The position numbers and the translations under genes are program-made. 64,000 nt of DNA from Gammaproteobacteria bacterium (GTDB lineage Bacteria; Pseudomonadota; Gammaproteobacteria; Pseudomonadales; Cellvibrionaceae), in the NCBI GenBank assembly GCA_021151625.1, contig JAGKWY010000004.1, forward strand, positions 36,057 to 100,056, in the 5' to 3' direction. This document shows positions 18,881 through 27,476 of the stretch, one piece after another. Position 1 is the stretch's first letter. Each line of letters begins with the position of its first letter. The notes below the pieces were generated by a model. That model ran no database searches and was not told where the DNA came from. It worked only from the letters and a program-made list of their open reading frames with translations.

Positions 18881-18994
18881 ATATAGATTGTCCAAGTTAT
18901 TGGGTTCTCAAAGTAAGCTTTAGTTAATTTTTATTAAAGTGCTTATAGGCAAAAAATTTAAACTGTGGAGGCAGATCACAGGATATTCGATCTG

Positions 18995-19897
18995 CTATCC
19001 TTTATTTAAAATATGCTTTTTGCCATGATGAGACTCAATGAGTTTGGCTGCATTCGTCATGAGGAAGGTTGCCATATAAGTATGATGCACAGTTAGCACG
19101 AGATCTTGAAATTTCTGATCTGCTTCTAGTGCAATTACTTTTAGGCCAAGGCTTTGGGCTTTATCAAAATGGATGTGCCTCGAATGCTCTTTTGTAGTGG
19201 CGGGGTTGTTTAAATTTTCCATGATGTTGGCAATCCGTTTGTGTTGTTCATCTTCGTCCACATCAGCAAACATCACGCTCACCAGCCATTCAGGAACAAT
19301 GCTCTTTGCCAAGGCAATTGCTTTGTCGCATTCTTCCAGAAATGCAGCAGGATATTTATGAAGCATTATTTGCCACAGGGGAATCGTGTGTGGGTTTTTT
19401 TCAATTTCGACGGATGCTCTTTTAAATTCCTCTAAAACCGCGAATGCGGAGACGCCTTGGACAAAAGGGTCAAAGGGACCAATACAGGAGTGGTGTCCCA
19501 TAACTATTTCTTTTGCACTGAGCGCGATCATCGTACCCGCTGACATTGCCATTTGAGGAACAATGACGCGTATATCGCTTCCGAATTTTTGCCTTAAATA
19601 ATAAACAATCGATTCAGCTGCTGTGATTGAACCACCTGGAGTGTGGAGCATTAGGTCGAGGCCTAATTCACAATTCATTCCTTCAATTGCATTCATGAAT
19701 CCATTCTTGTCCATGTCGTCAACTTGCAAAAAATTAACTCCAGAACCTTGCGCACTGAGCCAGCCTGAGTAATAACAAATTAAATTTCGGCCAGTATAAG
19801 CATGAAGTCTTTGCACATATTGTTCGCGAATTCTGTCTTGCGCGTTGTTATGCTCGATTGTCTGAATTTCGGTTAAAACATCGTTGAAACTGGGCAA
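18995..19897 (-). CDS. SDH-type (ClpP/SppA-fold) serine protease
   Basis: 300 residues. LMLHTPGGSITAAESI and the nucleophile motif MAMSAGTMIALSA (S119) mark the serine-dehydrogenase-proteinase family, which has a ClpP/crotonase fold. HHSCIGPFDP also fits the family. Many members have an N-terminal membrane helix; none is obvious here. The start is TTG 19897, supported by AGGAG six bases upstream. A terminator separates it from the upstream small gene. Substrate unknown. Confidence 0.82.
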   Translation of the reverse strand: MPSFNDVLTEIQTIEHNNAQDRIREQYVQRLHAYTGRNLICYYSGWLSAQGSGVNFLQVDDMDKNGFMNAIEGMNCELGLDLMLHTPGGSITAAESIVYYLRQKFGSDIRVIVPQMAMSAGTMIALSAKEIVMGHHSCIGPFDPFVQGVSAFAVLEEFKRASVEIEKNPHTIPLWQIMLHKYPAAFLEECDKAIALAKSIVPEWLVSVMFADVDEDEQHKRIANIMENLNNPATTKEHSRHIHFDKAQSLGLKVIALEADQKFQDLVLTVHHTYMATFLMTNAAKLIESHHGKKHILNKG

Positions 19898-19917
19898 AGT
19901 GTTGCTCCTAGCAAAAA

Positions 19918-19943
19918 AAAACCCTGCCAGATAGCAAGGTTTT
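19918..19943 (-). terminator. Rho-independent terminator
   Basis: AAAACCTTGC / TATCTG loop / GCAGGGTTTT on the minus strand followed by T residues. It ends the small upstream gene before the SDH protease gene. Confidence 0.75.
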
Positions 19944-19957
19944 TGAAAAAATTAAAA

Positions 19958-20161
19958 TTAAAAAGTGGTACGTGTTGTATGATTTCCTACAAGCGGGTTT
20001 GCTTTTACTTTCGTAAAATTTGCCGTTGATGCAGAAACAACTTCTTCTTTAAAAAGTGGATGGAAGGTGAAAGACGTTAAACCTGAATTGGCTTGCGCTT
20101 TCTGCTCCGGCAATGCATTACAAATTTTTTGCTGGGCTTCCACTAAACTGAAATTTTTCAT
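19958..20161 (-). CDS. Small protein, 67 residues, unknown
   Basis: Starts at ATG 20161 with AGGAG eight bases upstream, a strong ribosome site. Sequence begins MKNFSLVEAQQKICNALP and ends in a Ser/Thr-rich tail with no hydrophobic helix. I do not recognise it. A short leader-like N terminus with a variable tail is compatible with a peptide precursor, but no maturation enzyme is adjacent apart from the SDH protease beyond the terminator. Confidence 0.5.
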   Translation of the reverse strand: MKNFSLVEAQQKICNALPEQKAQANSGLTSFTFHPLFKEEVVSASTANFTKVKANPLVGNHTTRTTF

Positions 20162-20225
20162 CACATCGCTCCTAATGTGAGTGGGAGTGGCATCGGACTG
20201 ATTCTTATATAGGTTGTCCACCAAT

Positions 20226-20250
20226 AAAAAATGCCCTCAAGGGGCTTTTT
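20226..20250. terminator. Probable bidirectional terminator
   Basis: AAAAAATGCCC / TCAA / GGGGCTTTTTT, a short GC stem with A and T runs on both sides. Confidence 0.55.
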
Positions 20251-20251
20251 T

Positions 20252-20428
20252 ATGGAACGAAAAACACCAATTAGGGATTTCGTACTGACAGCCTACACTT
20301 TAAGACCCGAAAAATCAAAAAAAATGCTGCAAATCTCCGTAAAAAATGGTAATGCAACAATTGATGACGTAATCGGCACTGGCTTAATAGTTTTAAGCTA
20401 TCATTTGCTTAAGCTTTATTCCTTATAA
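20252..20428 (+). CDS. Possible 58-residue protein
   Basis: AAGGGG lies eight bases before ATG 20252, but that site is inside the terminator hairpin. The protein has a basic N half and a hydrophobic C terminus (GTGLIVLSYHLLKLY). Not recognised. Confidence 0.25.
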   Translation: MERKTPIRDFVLTAYTLRPEKSKKMLQISVKNGNATIDDVIGTGLIVLSYHLLKLYSL

Positions 20429-20458
20429 CTGCTCTGGCGTGAAAAATCAGTTATAAGG
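20421..20458. repeat. Perfect inverted repeat CCTTATAACTG ... CAGTTATAAGG
   Basis: Eleven-base perfect arms separated by 16 bases, overlapping the end of the short frame at 20252-20428. No T run follows; could be a protein-binding site or mRNA hairpin. Confidence 0.5.
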
Positions 20459-20628
20459 TTGAATCGGGAAAATTAAGATTAAGATAAAGAAAAGCAGGCG
20501 GCAATTTCACCGTATTACAGCGTTCGATTCTTTGTATGTGCTAACGGACATTCACATTCTTTTCTCGTTATTGATTTTCCGCTCTTTATCTGATCGCGTT
20601 GCATTTTTAAATGTCACTTCACAGCGTC

Positions 20629-20660
20629 AGTTAATTTTAGCGAAGCTGCTAAAATTAACT
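20629..20660. repeat. Perfect 13-bp inverted repeat
   Basis: AGTTAATTTTAGC, a 6-base loop, then GCTAAAATTAACT. It overlaps the stop of the minus-strand gene at 20655 and may act as its transcript end, though no T run follows. Confidence 0.55.
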
Positions 20661-20915
20661 TTCGCTAATTGGTAAGAACTCCGAAATTTCATGAGTGGTG
20701 TAGTATTCCTTTGAAACAATATCTTGCCACTTTGGTTTATATGGACCATTGGCACTTCGTACTAGTCGAATAGTATGTGCCTGAAATAAATCATCTTTTT
20801 CCCTCCACACTCCTTCACCATGATCTATACAAAGATGCTCCGTTTCCAATCCGTTTTTCAATGTAATTTTTATCTTTCTTAATTTTGAAAGATCTATTCC
20901 GTATTTATCACTCAT
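20655..20915 (-). CDS. Hypothetical protein, 86 residues
   Basis: Begins MSDKYGIDLSKLRKIKITLKNG. The charged, non-repetitive sequence with a hydrophilic beta-like middle reads like a real small soluble protein, but the ribosome site is weak and I do not recognise it. A perfect hairpin sits at its stop. Confidence 0.45.
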   Translation of the reverse strand: MSDKYGIDLSKLRKIKITLKNGLETEHLCIDHGEGVWREKDDLFQAHTIRLVRSANGPYKPKWQDIVSKEYYTTHEISEFLPISES

Positions 20916-21102
20916 GATTTTCTGTCGCGTGCACGTTAAATTTTAAAGATTCAATTGAGGTTATTTCCAGATTCAATATTGTAATTCTAATCCGGTGGTG
21001 AAAGTTACTGCCGATTATGATTCAGGCGTTTCAAGATGGTCTTCCATTGTATTAAGCTGAGACTTTATTGCTGATCTCTCAGCGTACATCAAGAGGGTGT
21101 TT

Positions 21103-21726
21103 ATGGTGCTACCTGAACTGGTTATTTTTGATCTTTACGGTACTCTGATCCAATTCGGGGTGAAACGCCACCCATTTCGCCGCATTTTGCAATGGGCTAG
21201 GCAGGAGGGACGTTTGCCGAAGGCGGATGATGCCAAGGCATTAATGACCGTGAATGGCAGTGCTGTCCATATATTCTCGACGATGGGTATATACCCACCG
21301 GTACAAATGCTGTCGGAGCTTGAGTGTGCCATTGAAGAGGAGCTGGATAGTCTTACGTTATTTGATGATGTCCTACCTACATTGCACCAACTGATCAATT
21401 GGCAAATTCCCATTGCAGTGTGTTCTAACCTGGCGCAACCTTATGGTGCGGTAATCGGGCGGTTGTTGCCGGAGCTTCCTCTCCTGAAATGTCTGAGTTA
21501 CAGCGTTGGCTACATCAAGCCAGAACCTGAAATCTACCAATGGATAATAGAGCACGGGGGCGTGCGGCCGGAAAAGTGTTTATTTGTGGGTGACACATTC
21601 CTTGCGGACTATGAAGGTCCGACAGCATTTGGTTTTCAGGCACGGCATTTGGTTCGTGGAGCGATGAGCCATACAGAGGTTATAGGATCGTTGACCGACG
21701 TATTGACTGTAATAAGCGACTCTTGA
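21103..21726 (+). CDS. HAD-superfamily hydrolase
   Basis: 207 residues. The four HAD motifs are present: FDLYGT (nucleophile Asp), VCSN (motif II Ser), the Lys in YIKPEPEIYQW, and FVGDTFLADYEG (motif IV acids). It probably hydrolyses a small phosphorylated substrate. ATG 21103 has AAGAGGG six bases upstream, better than GTG 21097. The next gene, an MbcA/ParS-type antitoxin, starts 9 bp later, which suggests a two-gene operon. Confidence 0.85.
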   Translation: MVLPELVIFDLYGTLIQFGVKRHPFRRILQWARQEGRLPKADDAKALMTVNGSAVHIFSTMGIYPPVQMLSELECAIEEELDSLTLFDDVLPTLHQLINWQIPIAVCSNLAQPYGAVIGRLLPELPLLKCLSYSVGYIKPEPEIYQWIIEHGGVRPEKCLFVGDTFLADYEGPTAFGFQARHLVRGAMSHTEVIGSLTDVLTVISDS

Positions 21727-21735
21727 GTTGTCGAT

Positions 21736-22188
21736 ATGGATACGCGAGAAATAAAAACATTCACCCCAGTGGCGCGAGGCGGTAACCGTCGCGATGCCCG
21801 TTATACCCAATGTTGTGAATTGCTTAAGTTGCCACAGCGTGGGAAGGCTTTGCTCGACGCCATTAATAAAGAGTTTTCGGTCGAGTTGCTTCGGGATGTG
21901 GCGGGCAATCTGGCAATCGATGTTTACAAGATGGGTACTTACATCGATATAAAGGCTGCCACGCTGAATAGACGACTGCGTGAAGGGGCATTAACTGCCG
22001 CAGAAAGTGAGGTGTATGATGCGGTGCTCGATTTGTGCGGTGGTGACAAGGTGATGGCCTATCAATGGCTACATTCATCTGCTGTTGGTCTCAGTGGTGA
22101 AATGCCTATCAGCCTGATACGAACCTCTACTGGTTCGAATGATGTTTTATTGTTAATCAGTAAGATTGAGCGCGGCGTATTGACGTGA
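21736..22188 (+). CDS. Xre/MbcA/ParS-type antitoxin with toxin-binding domain
   Basis: 150 residues. The central LNRRLREGALTAAESEVYDA and the C-terminal WLHSSAVGLSGEMPISLIRTSTGSN match the DUF2384 toxin-binding domain of MbcA/ParS antitoxins, which normally neutralise a RES-domain NAD-degrading toxin encoded next to them. No RES gene is found here; the only close partner is the HAD hydrolase upstream. It is either an orphan or paired with an unusual partner. Confidence 0.78.
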   Translation: MDTREIKTFTPVARGGNRRDARYTQCCELLKLPQRGKALLDAINKEFSVELLRDVAGNLAIDVYKMGTYIDIKAATLNRRLREGALTAAESEVYDAVLDLCGGDKVMAYQWLHSSAVGLSGEMPISLIRTSTGSNDVLLLISKIERGVLT

Positions 22189-22281
22189 GTTTTATTCATG
22201 GTTTTATTGTAAACTGATCTATCGATGCCGCGCCCATTAACGACACCAGCTAATTACCGGTTCAATTCAAAAGGGATTTGA

Positions 22282-22503
22282 ATGTATACCTCGATTGTAA
22301 CGGACACTCGTTTTTTCCAAATAAAGTTCACGGAAATCCTCAAAGGTCGGCGTGTAAAAAAATCCTACTTCGAACTTATTCAAAAGCCTGGAAAAGTACT
22401 GAGTACATTCGAATATTATCAAATCGCCTTATCACAACTTCAGCTGATAGAAAATTCATTCGATTTGCGTGAAGCAGGAAGTGATTCTGAAAATTGGAAT
22501 TAA
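22282..22503 (+). CDS. Hypothetical protein, 73 residues
   Basis: ATG 22282 is preceded by AAGGGA at good spacing. The product is mixed and soluble (IKFTEILKGRRVKKSYFELI). It lies 93 bp after the antitoxin gene. Not recognised. Confidence 0.4.
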   Translation: MYTSIVTDTRFFQIKFTEILKGRRVKKSYFELIQKPGKVLSTFEYYQIALSQLQLIENSFDLREAGSDSENWN

Positions 22504-23049
22504 AATTCTATTCTGTATATCTGGTCCTAATATTCCAACGAGATGAATGCATCGCAGGCAGTTCTGAAAGAGGCATTCGTGTCAAAATATCCAGCATGAA
22601 TATTTTCTTCGGGCGCAATGGGATAGGACTAATTGTTGCTAAGTGCTCACTTCACTATTTTCCCCTTCTCCGCAATATCTTACATGACGTATGACTTGAG
22701 GATATGTAGCAGTATAGGGCTACAATAATAATCTGTACTGCGTGCGTGTTTGTTTCAGCTGGGAATGAACTGGTCAATGAAACCTATTCATCCTTTAGTT
22801 TTTTAACTATTAAATGCTAGTGAATGATGAAAGGCTATGATTAATAGCTTCTCGTCAAGTCGATTTTTTTTACACGCTTTAACTTAGATTTAGCTATAGG
22901 TGTTTGATATTCAAGTTATTCATATTTTGGCATGACTTATGCCTCATAAATTAAAATCACTCGTATTGTTTAAGGTGATACGAGCGACACTTAATAGTTT
23001 GGATGAGTAAAATAATCTTATAAAAAAAGAAATAAATAAGGATTTTCTA
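22504..23049. other. AT-rich intergenic region before the exported-protein operon
   Basis: I see no convincing gene. A short frame at 22494-22694 has no ribosome site. The inverted pair CTCGTAT / ATACGAG at about 22968-22985 is upstream of the operon and could be an operator. Confidence 0.4.
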
Positions 23050-23616
23050 ATGAAAAGTAAATTAAAGGCTGCATCTATAACTTTCATCTTCGTATTAACT
23101 ATTTTGAACAGCAGTATCGCAGATGAAAATTTGGTTTCGCATAACGAGCTAAAAATAGGTGATTTCAATGTTGATATGCCAATAAACAATCTCACACTTA
23201 CAACAAGCACAACTTATCCTCAAGAGATTAATAGTGCTATCAAAACTAAAAGTGCCGAGTTACGCGGTCCAAGTTGCGATAAGAATATTACAATAAGCAA
23301 AGTGATAGCATCGACAAAAAGCGTTCTTGAGAAGCATAAACTTAGCCCTCCAAAATTTGAACAATCTAATAGCTCAACATTAAATGTAGCAACCATGCCT
23401 TTAGTTGATGGTCACTATGCGAAATTCTATTCGTATTCGGCAAGATTGCACAATTGTCCTAGTGATAGGTGTGAAATTTTTTTTAGTGTAAATAAAGTTG
23501 AAGCGCCGTATGTAGAGGAAAATAAACTCATTGAACTGAGTAAAGCTAAGCTAACTGATGATTATATCAGTGGAGCGTTGGTAAGAAGTATTGCCAACCT
23601 TACAGAGGGATGTTGA
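23050..23616 (+). CDS. Exported protein of unknown function (cassette gene 1)
   Basis: 188 residues. Signal peptide about 1-24 (LKAASITFIFVLTILNSSIA), then a mature domain with four Cys, two in the HNCPSDRCEIFF segment, suggesting periplasmic disulphides. AAGGA precedes ATG 23050 by 8 bases. First gene of a same-strand run of six genes coding for exported or membrane proteins. Not recognised. Confidence 0.65.
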   Translation: MKSKLKAASITFIFVLTILNSSIADENLVSHNELKIGDFNVDMPINNLTLTTSTTYPQEINSAIKTKSAELRGPSCDKNITISKVIASTKSVLEKHKLSPPKFEQSNSSTLNVATMPLVDGHYAKFYSYSARLHNCPSDRCEIFFSVNKVEAPYVEENKLIELSKAKLTDDYISGALVRSIANLTEGC

Positions 23617-23622
23617 TCCGCA

Positions 23623-24045
23623 ATGAATGAGTACATATTTATTATTGCCCCTATTGTGTGGGCTTGTGTGTCAACGATATTGTCACTAGTTTTATATAAA
23701 ACTAGTGAATCTTTCTTTGAAGAGGAAAGGAAAACAGATGGCGCCATTCGTCGAATCAGATTAGTTGGCTCCACTGTTATTGCTGCATTGATATTTCTGG
23801 GGCTTGCCAAATATACGTCGATGGAAGCGATGAGGGGTATTGCCAGTGGATTGGTTCGCATTCCGTCACACCAAATATCTCAGATTCAAGATTCCGTGAC
23901 TAATCTGGTAGATTCAAAGCAAAAGTTGGCGATGTGTGTAGAATTGTCAGCATTAAATGAATGTCAGCTTGAAATAAAATCTGTTTATATGGAGATAGAT
24001 AGTGTTGAAAAAAACACGTCAAAGTTACATGGCTATGATAACTAA
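23623..24045 (+). CDS. Membrane protein of unknown function (cassette gene 2)
   Basis: 140 residues with two transmembrane helices (IIAPIVWACVSTILSLVLY and STVIAALIFLGLAKY) joined by an acidic/basic loop, then a helical soluble tail with two Cys. Six bases after gene 1 and overlapping gene 3, so co-transcribed. May anchor the cassette in the inner membrane. Not recognised. Confidence 0.62.
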   Translation: MNEYIFIIAPIVWACVSTILSLVLYKTSESFFEEERKTDGAIRRIRLVGSTVIAALIFLGLAKYTSMEAMRGIASGLVRIPSHQISQIQDSVTNLVDSKQKLAMCVELSALNECQLEIKSVYMEIDSVEKNTSKLHGYDN

Positions 24046-24607
24046 AGATTATAATTCAACCTGTATTTTTCATGACACAGTAAAATATTTTTTTATACTT
24101 TTTTTATTAAAAGCAAATTATATATTTGCATCTGATTCTTCGGAGTGTGCATTATGGAATTCAATTTATAAAAATGCATTTACTGGGTTTGAAGATTTTC
24201 GTGGACCATTCAATAAAGAAAGTGAAAATTATTTCGCCACTACATTTTTTCCTAACGCAAAAAGCTGCTTAATTTCAGAAGATAAATTTAAATATTCTTA
24301 TACTTGCAATTGGGTTTATGATTTAAAAAATGAAAACCTCGCGATGGCAGAGGCGAGCTCTTTTAGTGACTTTGTTCGTGCCTGCATGAAAAGAGAGAAG
24401 CGAAAAAAATCAGGGTTAGTCGTTGGCAGAAAAGCTATCCTTGGATCTACGATGGTTTACTATGACTCGGTATGGGACAAAAATAACCGGGCTCAGTTTG
24501 CAAGTATTCAAGTATCCCGGCGCGCTGAATCCAAGGCAAAAGATGGCAAACTAATTCGGGCTGCTGGTTACAATTTATCTGTTCGCATAAACTTTAGAAA
24601 GTACTAG
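24035..24607 (+). CDS. Exported protein of unknown function (cassette gene 3)
   Basis: About 190 residues from ATG 24035, overlapping the gene 2 stop by 11 bases. The frame extends to GTG 24002 and an ATG at 24029 is also possible. Hydrophobic YFFILFLLKANYIFA followed by a Cys-containing mature part indicates a signal peptide. Several Cys (SECALW, KSCLIS, YTCNW, RACMK) could form disulphides. Not recognised. Confidence 0.55.
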   Translation: MITKDYNSTCIFHDTVKYFFILFLLKANYIFASDSSECALWNSIYKNAFTGFEDFRGPFNKESENYFATTFFPNAKSCLISEDKFKYSYTCNWVYDLKNENLAMAEASSFSDFVRACMKREKRKKSGLVVGRKAILGSTMVYYDSVWDKNNRAQFASIQVSRRAESKAKDGKLIRAAGYNLSVRINFRKY

Positions 24608-24619
24608 CTGGATAGCACT

Positions 24620-25369
24620 ATGAACATTGCGCTCTCTATCATGATGGTATTTTACTGTGCTTCGGTTCTGGCTAGCCCGTGGCCAACAGGGGGAAAGGAT
24701 ACTTCGAACACAACTAATTTTTCTGCTGATCTTGGTGGATGCGCTAGTTTTAATAATCAGTCTGCTTTAAAAGGAGTGAAATTTAACGGAATCACTCTAC
24801 AAGATGCCGAAACTCCATTTTTTACTGGTTTGCTAAAAACTACTTTTGATCTAGAAAAAAAATTTACTGTTATTCCAGCAATTGCGCTTTACGATGATCT
24901 AGCCCCTAATGCTCTTGCATTTTCATATGATGTTACAAATTTGTACCATGAAGATGGAGCTGTGTTTTTGGGTAGAAATCTTATTGAAAGAGAACAGAAA
25001 AATAGCATTTATTGGGGGACTGTTTTGAGCTTTATTCTTGCCCATGAGTATGCGCATATCTATCAATATAAGAAAGATATAAACATTTCAAATCCATCTT
25101 TTGAATTGCATGCAGACTTTCTTGCTGGATGGTATCTTGGTGTAAAGAATTATGAAACCGACGGATTATTTGCAAATTTTCAAGCTGCGACGGAAGCCTT
25201 GTTTGAAAAAGGGGAATATCATTTTAATTCAACTGACCATCATGGAACCCCCGCACAACGTATTGCTGCAATGCTTTCTGGATATTTAGTCGGGCTACAG
25301 CATTTGAGTGTAGATGCTGCATCTAGCCAAGGCCTCATACAGGTAAAAAAAATCTCTGAAGATAAATAA
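24620..25369 (+). CDS. Exported zinc metalloprotease (HExxH; cassette gene 4)
   Basis: 249 residues. Signal peptide (MNIALSIMMVFYCASVLA). Zinc site HEYAH (H142, E143, H146) with the third ligand probably E162 in FELHADFLAGW, as in M48/YpfJ-like peptidases. The later DHHGTPAQRIAAMLSG also fits that group. Predicted to be periplasmic or secreted. With the subtilisin-like gene downstream it gives the cassette two different protease classes. Confidence 0.78.
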   Translation: MNIALSIMMVFYCASVLASPWPTGGKDTSNTTNFSADLGGCASFNNQSALKGVKFNGITLQDAETPFFTGLLKTTFDLEKKFTVIPAIALYDDLAPNALAFSYDVTNLYHEDGAVFLGRNLIEREQKNSIYWGTVLSFILAHEYAHIYQYKKDINISNPSFELHADFLAGWYLGVKNYETDGLFANFQAATEALFEKGEYHFNSTDHHGTPAQRIAAMLSGYLVGLQHLSVDAASSQGLIQVKKISEDK

Positions 25370-25615
25370 TTTGGACAGATTATTCTAATCTGTTCTAGTC
25401 GTACTAAAATTAATTGGAGAAAAAATATATTTTTAAGTATAGAAAGTGAAATTCAGTGATTTATGTGAATAAAGATAAATTGGTTGCGAAACATCAATGA
25501 GCATTCAAAAAATGTTTTTATGCGCGATGTTTTAACATGAGTGAAAAAAGGAGTTAGCGGTTTAAGTTATAAATTTAAATTATTAAATCTAATCTTACTT
25601 GTACAGGGAATTTAT

Positions 25616-27475
25616 ATGCTTGAAAGTATAAAGTGGTTATTTTTAATTTCCTTTTTATTGCTGAATAAATTTTCATTTGCCAATTCAGAGGAAAAGATAG
25701 AGAAGACTTACACAATTGGAATTCCAGTGGGCACATTGGAAGGTATGATAGACCCGATAAAATTAAACAATTGGGCTCTAGAAAATGGACTAGTCCAAAA
25801 TTGGGATCTTGCGCCCGGAGGAACTCTTGATGCGATATACGAACGCTCGGTTGAGGTGGCCGAAAAACATACTAATCCTACACTACAAGATGTTCGAGCT
25901 TGGGCTGAAAAAGATAGAGTTATTGAGTCCATCAAGAAATACACAAAAAATATAAATGATTACCGACGTCTTTTACCAGGGCAATACACTGGGCAGTTTT
26001 TATTTGGCGCAAAACCGACCACACCCATAGCCACTGACACAGAATTAGCCGCTTCTCAACTCAGCATATCGTTGCTAGATAACTCAAAAAGTGATGTTCT
26101 TTCTAAGGTCAAATTAGAAACAATAAAACCAGTTGCCGATCCTAGAGCATCTGCGATGCAATTTGTAGAACTGCCAGAGAAGCTATGGCATCAATTTGCA
26201 AAAACCTTTGGTAATGTTGAAGTCGAGACTGGTGTATATCCAATTTCGATAAAGCTAGAAAACAACGACATCAATCCATCCTCCTTTATATTGGCTGACA
26301 AAGATAAAGATGCAATCAAAGCAGCTCTAGCTCAGCCAAATTTTTCAAGCCCCACAATTATTGTCATAGATGACTCTTGGCCTTCAGATGCTACATCTGC
26401 CGATGCAATGGAGTTTAGAAATGCTGTAAATTTTTTTTGTGATGCGCTAGACGAGCTTTGGGTAGCTAAAAAACCATATGATTACTCAGAAAGGAAATGT
26501 CCAGATAGTTTACGGTACGCAAAAAACACTGACAGCCCTAAAGGATTTAAATGTATTAAAGGGCAAGACTGTCGAACGCATGCTTTAAAAATAAAACAAG
26601 CATTATCTGAATTTACATCTATGGCGTCAGCTAATGGAAAATCTCCGATAAAAGTTATTTATCTACCATTCAATACTGCTCAATCATACTCATGGGACAT
26701 TCTTTCCAGAATCTTAATTTGGCATGCAATAAATCGCCCTTCTTTTATTGGCATGAATATATCAAGTAGAGACTCACTAAATAGTTATCGAACATTTATA
26801 GACGCAACCAAAAAATCCATGAGTTCCGAGCTTATTCGCGGCGCTGAATATAATTCTTCTAGTTTGTTAGTGTTCAACGCCATTATGACATTCGCTCAAA
26901 CATATTCGCTTCTTAAGGGCGAGCCTGTTTATATCAATGCATCGTGGACATTTAATGATAAGTATGCGCCAGTCTCAGCAGCAGATCTTGGATTTAATAT
27001 GGTATTTGCTGCTGTCCCTGGTAATTGCGATCCTAATGCCTCTAATCCCATCGATAGATGTACAACAGATTATATGTCTAGACTTGAAGAGCCGATTAGA
27101 TTTGTAAAGGAAACCGAAGCGGATGGTAATTATGTTGGCGTTATGAGTTTGGCTCAGGATGGTTCGCCTTCCTGCAAGTCAATGAGGCTAGTATCAAAAA
27201 ACGTAGCATTAGGTTTTAGTGGAGCAATTGATGGTGACTGCGGCACAAGTTTTGCGAGCCCTCGTGTAGCTTGGCTCTATGCGCTATATACCGCAAAGGC
27301 TCCGCGTGTTTCATCGCAACTAAAGACTGAATCTACTGCTATTGCAAGAAATTGGTCAGTACAGACTATGGCAAGATTCCGTGATTTCAGAGTTTGTGAA
27401 GGTTCTTTCATAAATGACTATTCATGTATGTACCTCAAACCCCAAAATATTTTTAAACCTTTCATGGAGAAATAG
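25616..27475 (+). CDS. Exported subtilisin-like (S8) protease, divergent (cassette gene 5)
   Basis: 619 residues from ATG 25616 (AGGGAATTTAT upstream; frame open to 25541). Signal peptide WLFLISFLLLNKFSFA. The S8 triad can be placed at D252 (IIVIDDSWP), H322 (CRTHALKI) and S545 (GTSFASPR), with N470 (AAVPGN) as oxyanion residue. The Asp-His gap is long and the usual HGTHV is missing, so it is a divergent family. The 230-residue N-terminal part is unassigned and may be a pro-domain or recognition domain. Confidence 0.75.
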   Translation: MLESIKWLFLISFLLLNKFSFANSEEKIEKTYTIGIPVGTLEGMIDPIKLNNWALENGLVQNWDLAPGGTLDAIYERSVEVAEKHTNPTLQDVRAWAEKDRVIESIKKYTKNINDYRRLLPGQYTGQFLFGAKPTTPIATDTELAASQLSISLLDNSKSDVLSKVKLETIKPVADPRASAMQFVELPEKLWHQFAKTFGNVEVETGVYPISIKLENNDINPSSFILADKDKDAIKAALAQPNFSSPTIIVIDDSWPSDATSADAMEFRNAVNFFCDALDELWVAKKPYDYSERKCPDSLRYAKNTDSPKGFKCIKGQDCRTHALKIKQALSEFTSMASANGKSPIKVIYLPFNTAQSYSWDILSRILIWHAINRPSFIGMNISSRDSLNSYRTFIDATKKSMSSELIRGAEYNSSSLLVFNAIMTFAQTYSLLKGEPVYINASWTFNDKYAPVSAADLGFNMVFAAVPGNCDPNASNPIDRCTTDYMSRLEEPIRFVKETEADGNYVGVMSLAQDGSPSCKSMRLVSKNVALGFSGAIDGDCGTSFASPRVAWLYALYTAKAPRVSSQLKTESTAIARNWSVQTMARFRDFRVCEGSFINDYSCMYLKPQNIFKPFMEK

Positions 27476-27476
27476 A

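Noticed and set aside
22494..22694. 66-codon frame after the 73-residue gene
   Set aside because: Overlaps it, has no ribosome site and poor protein character.
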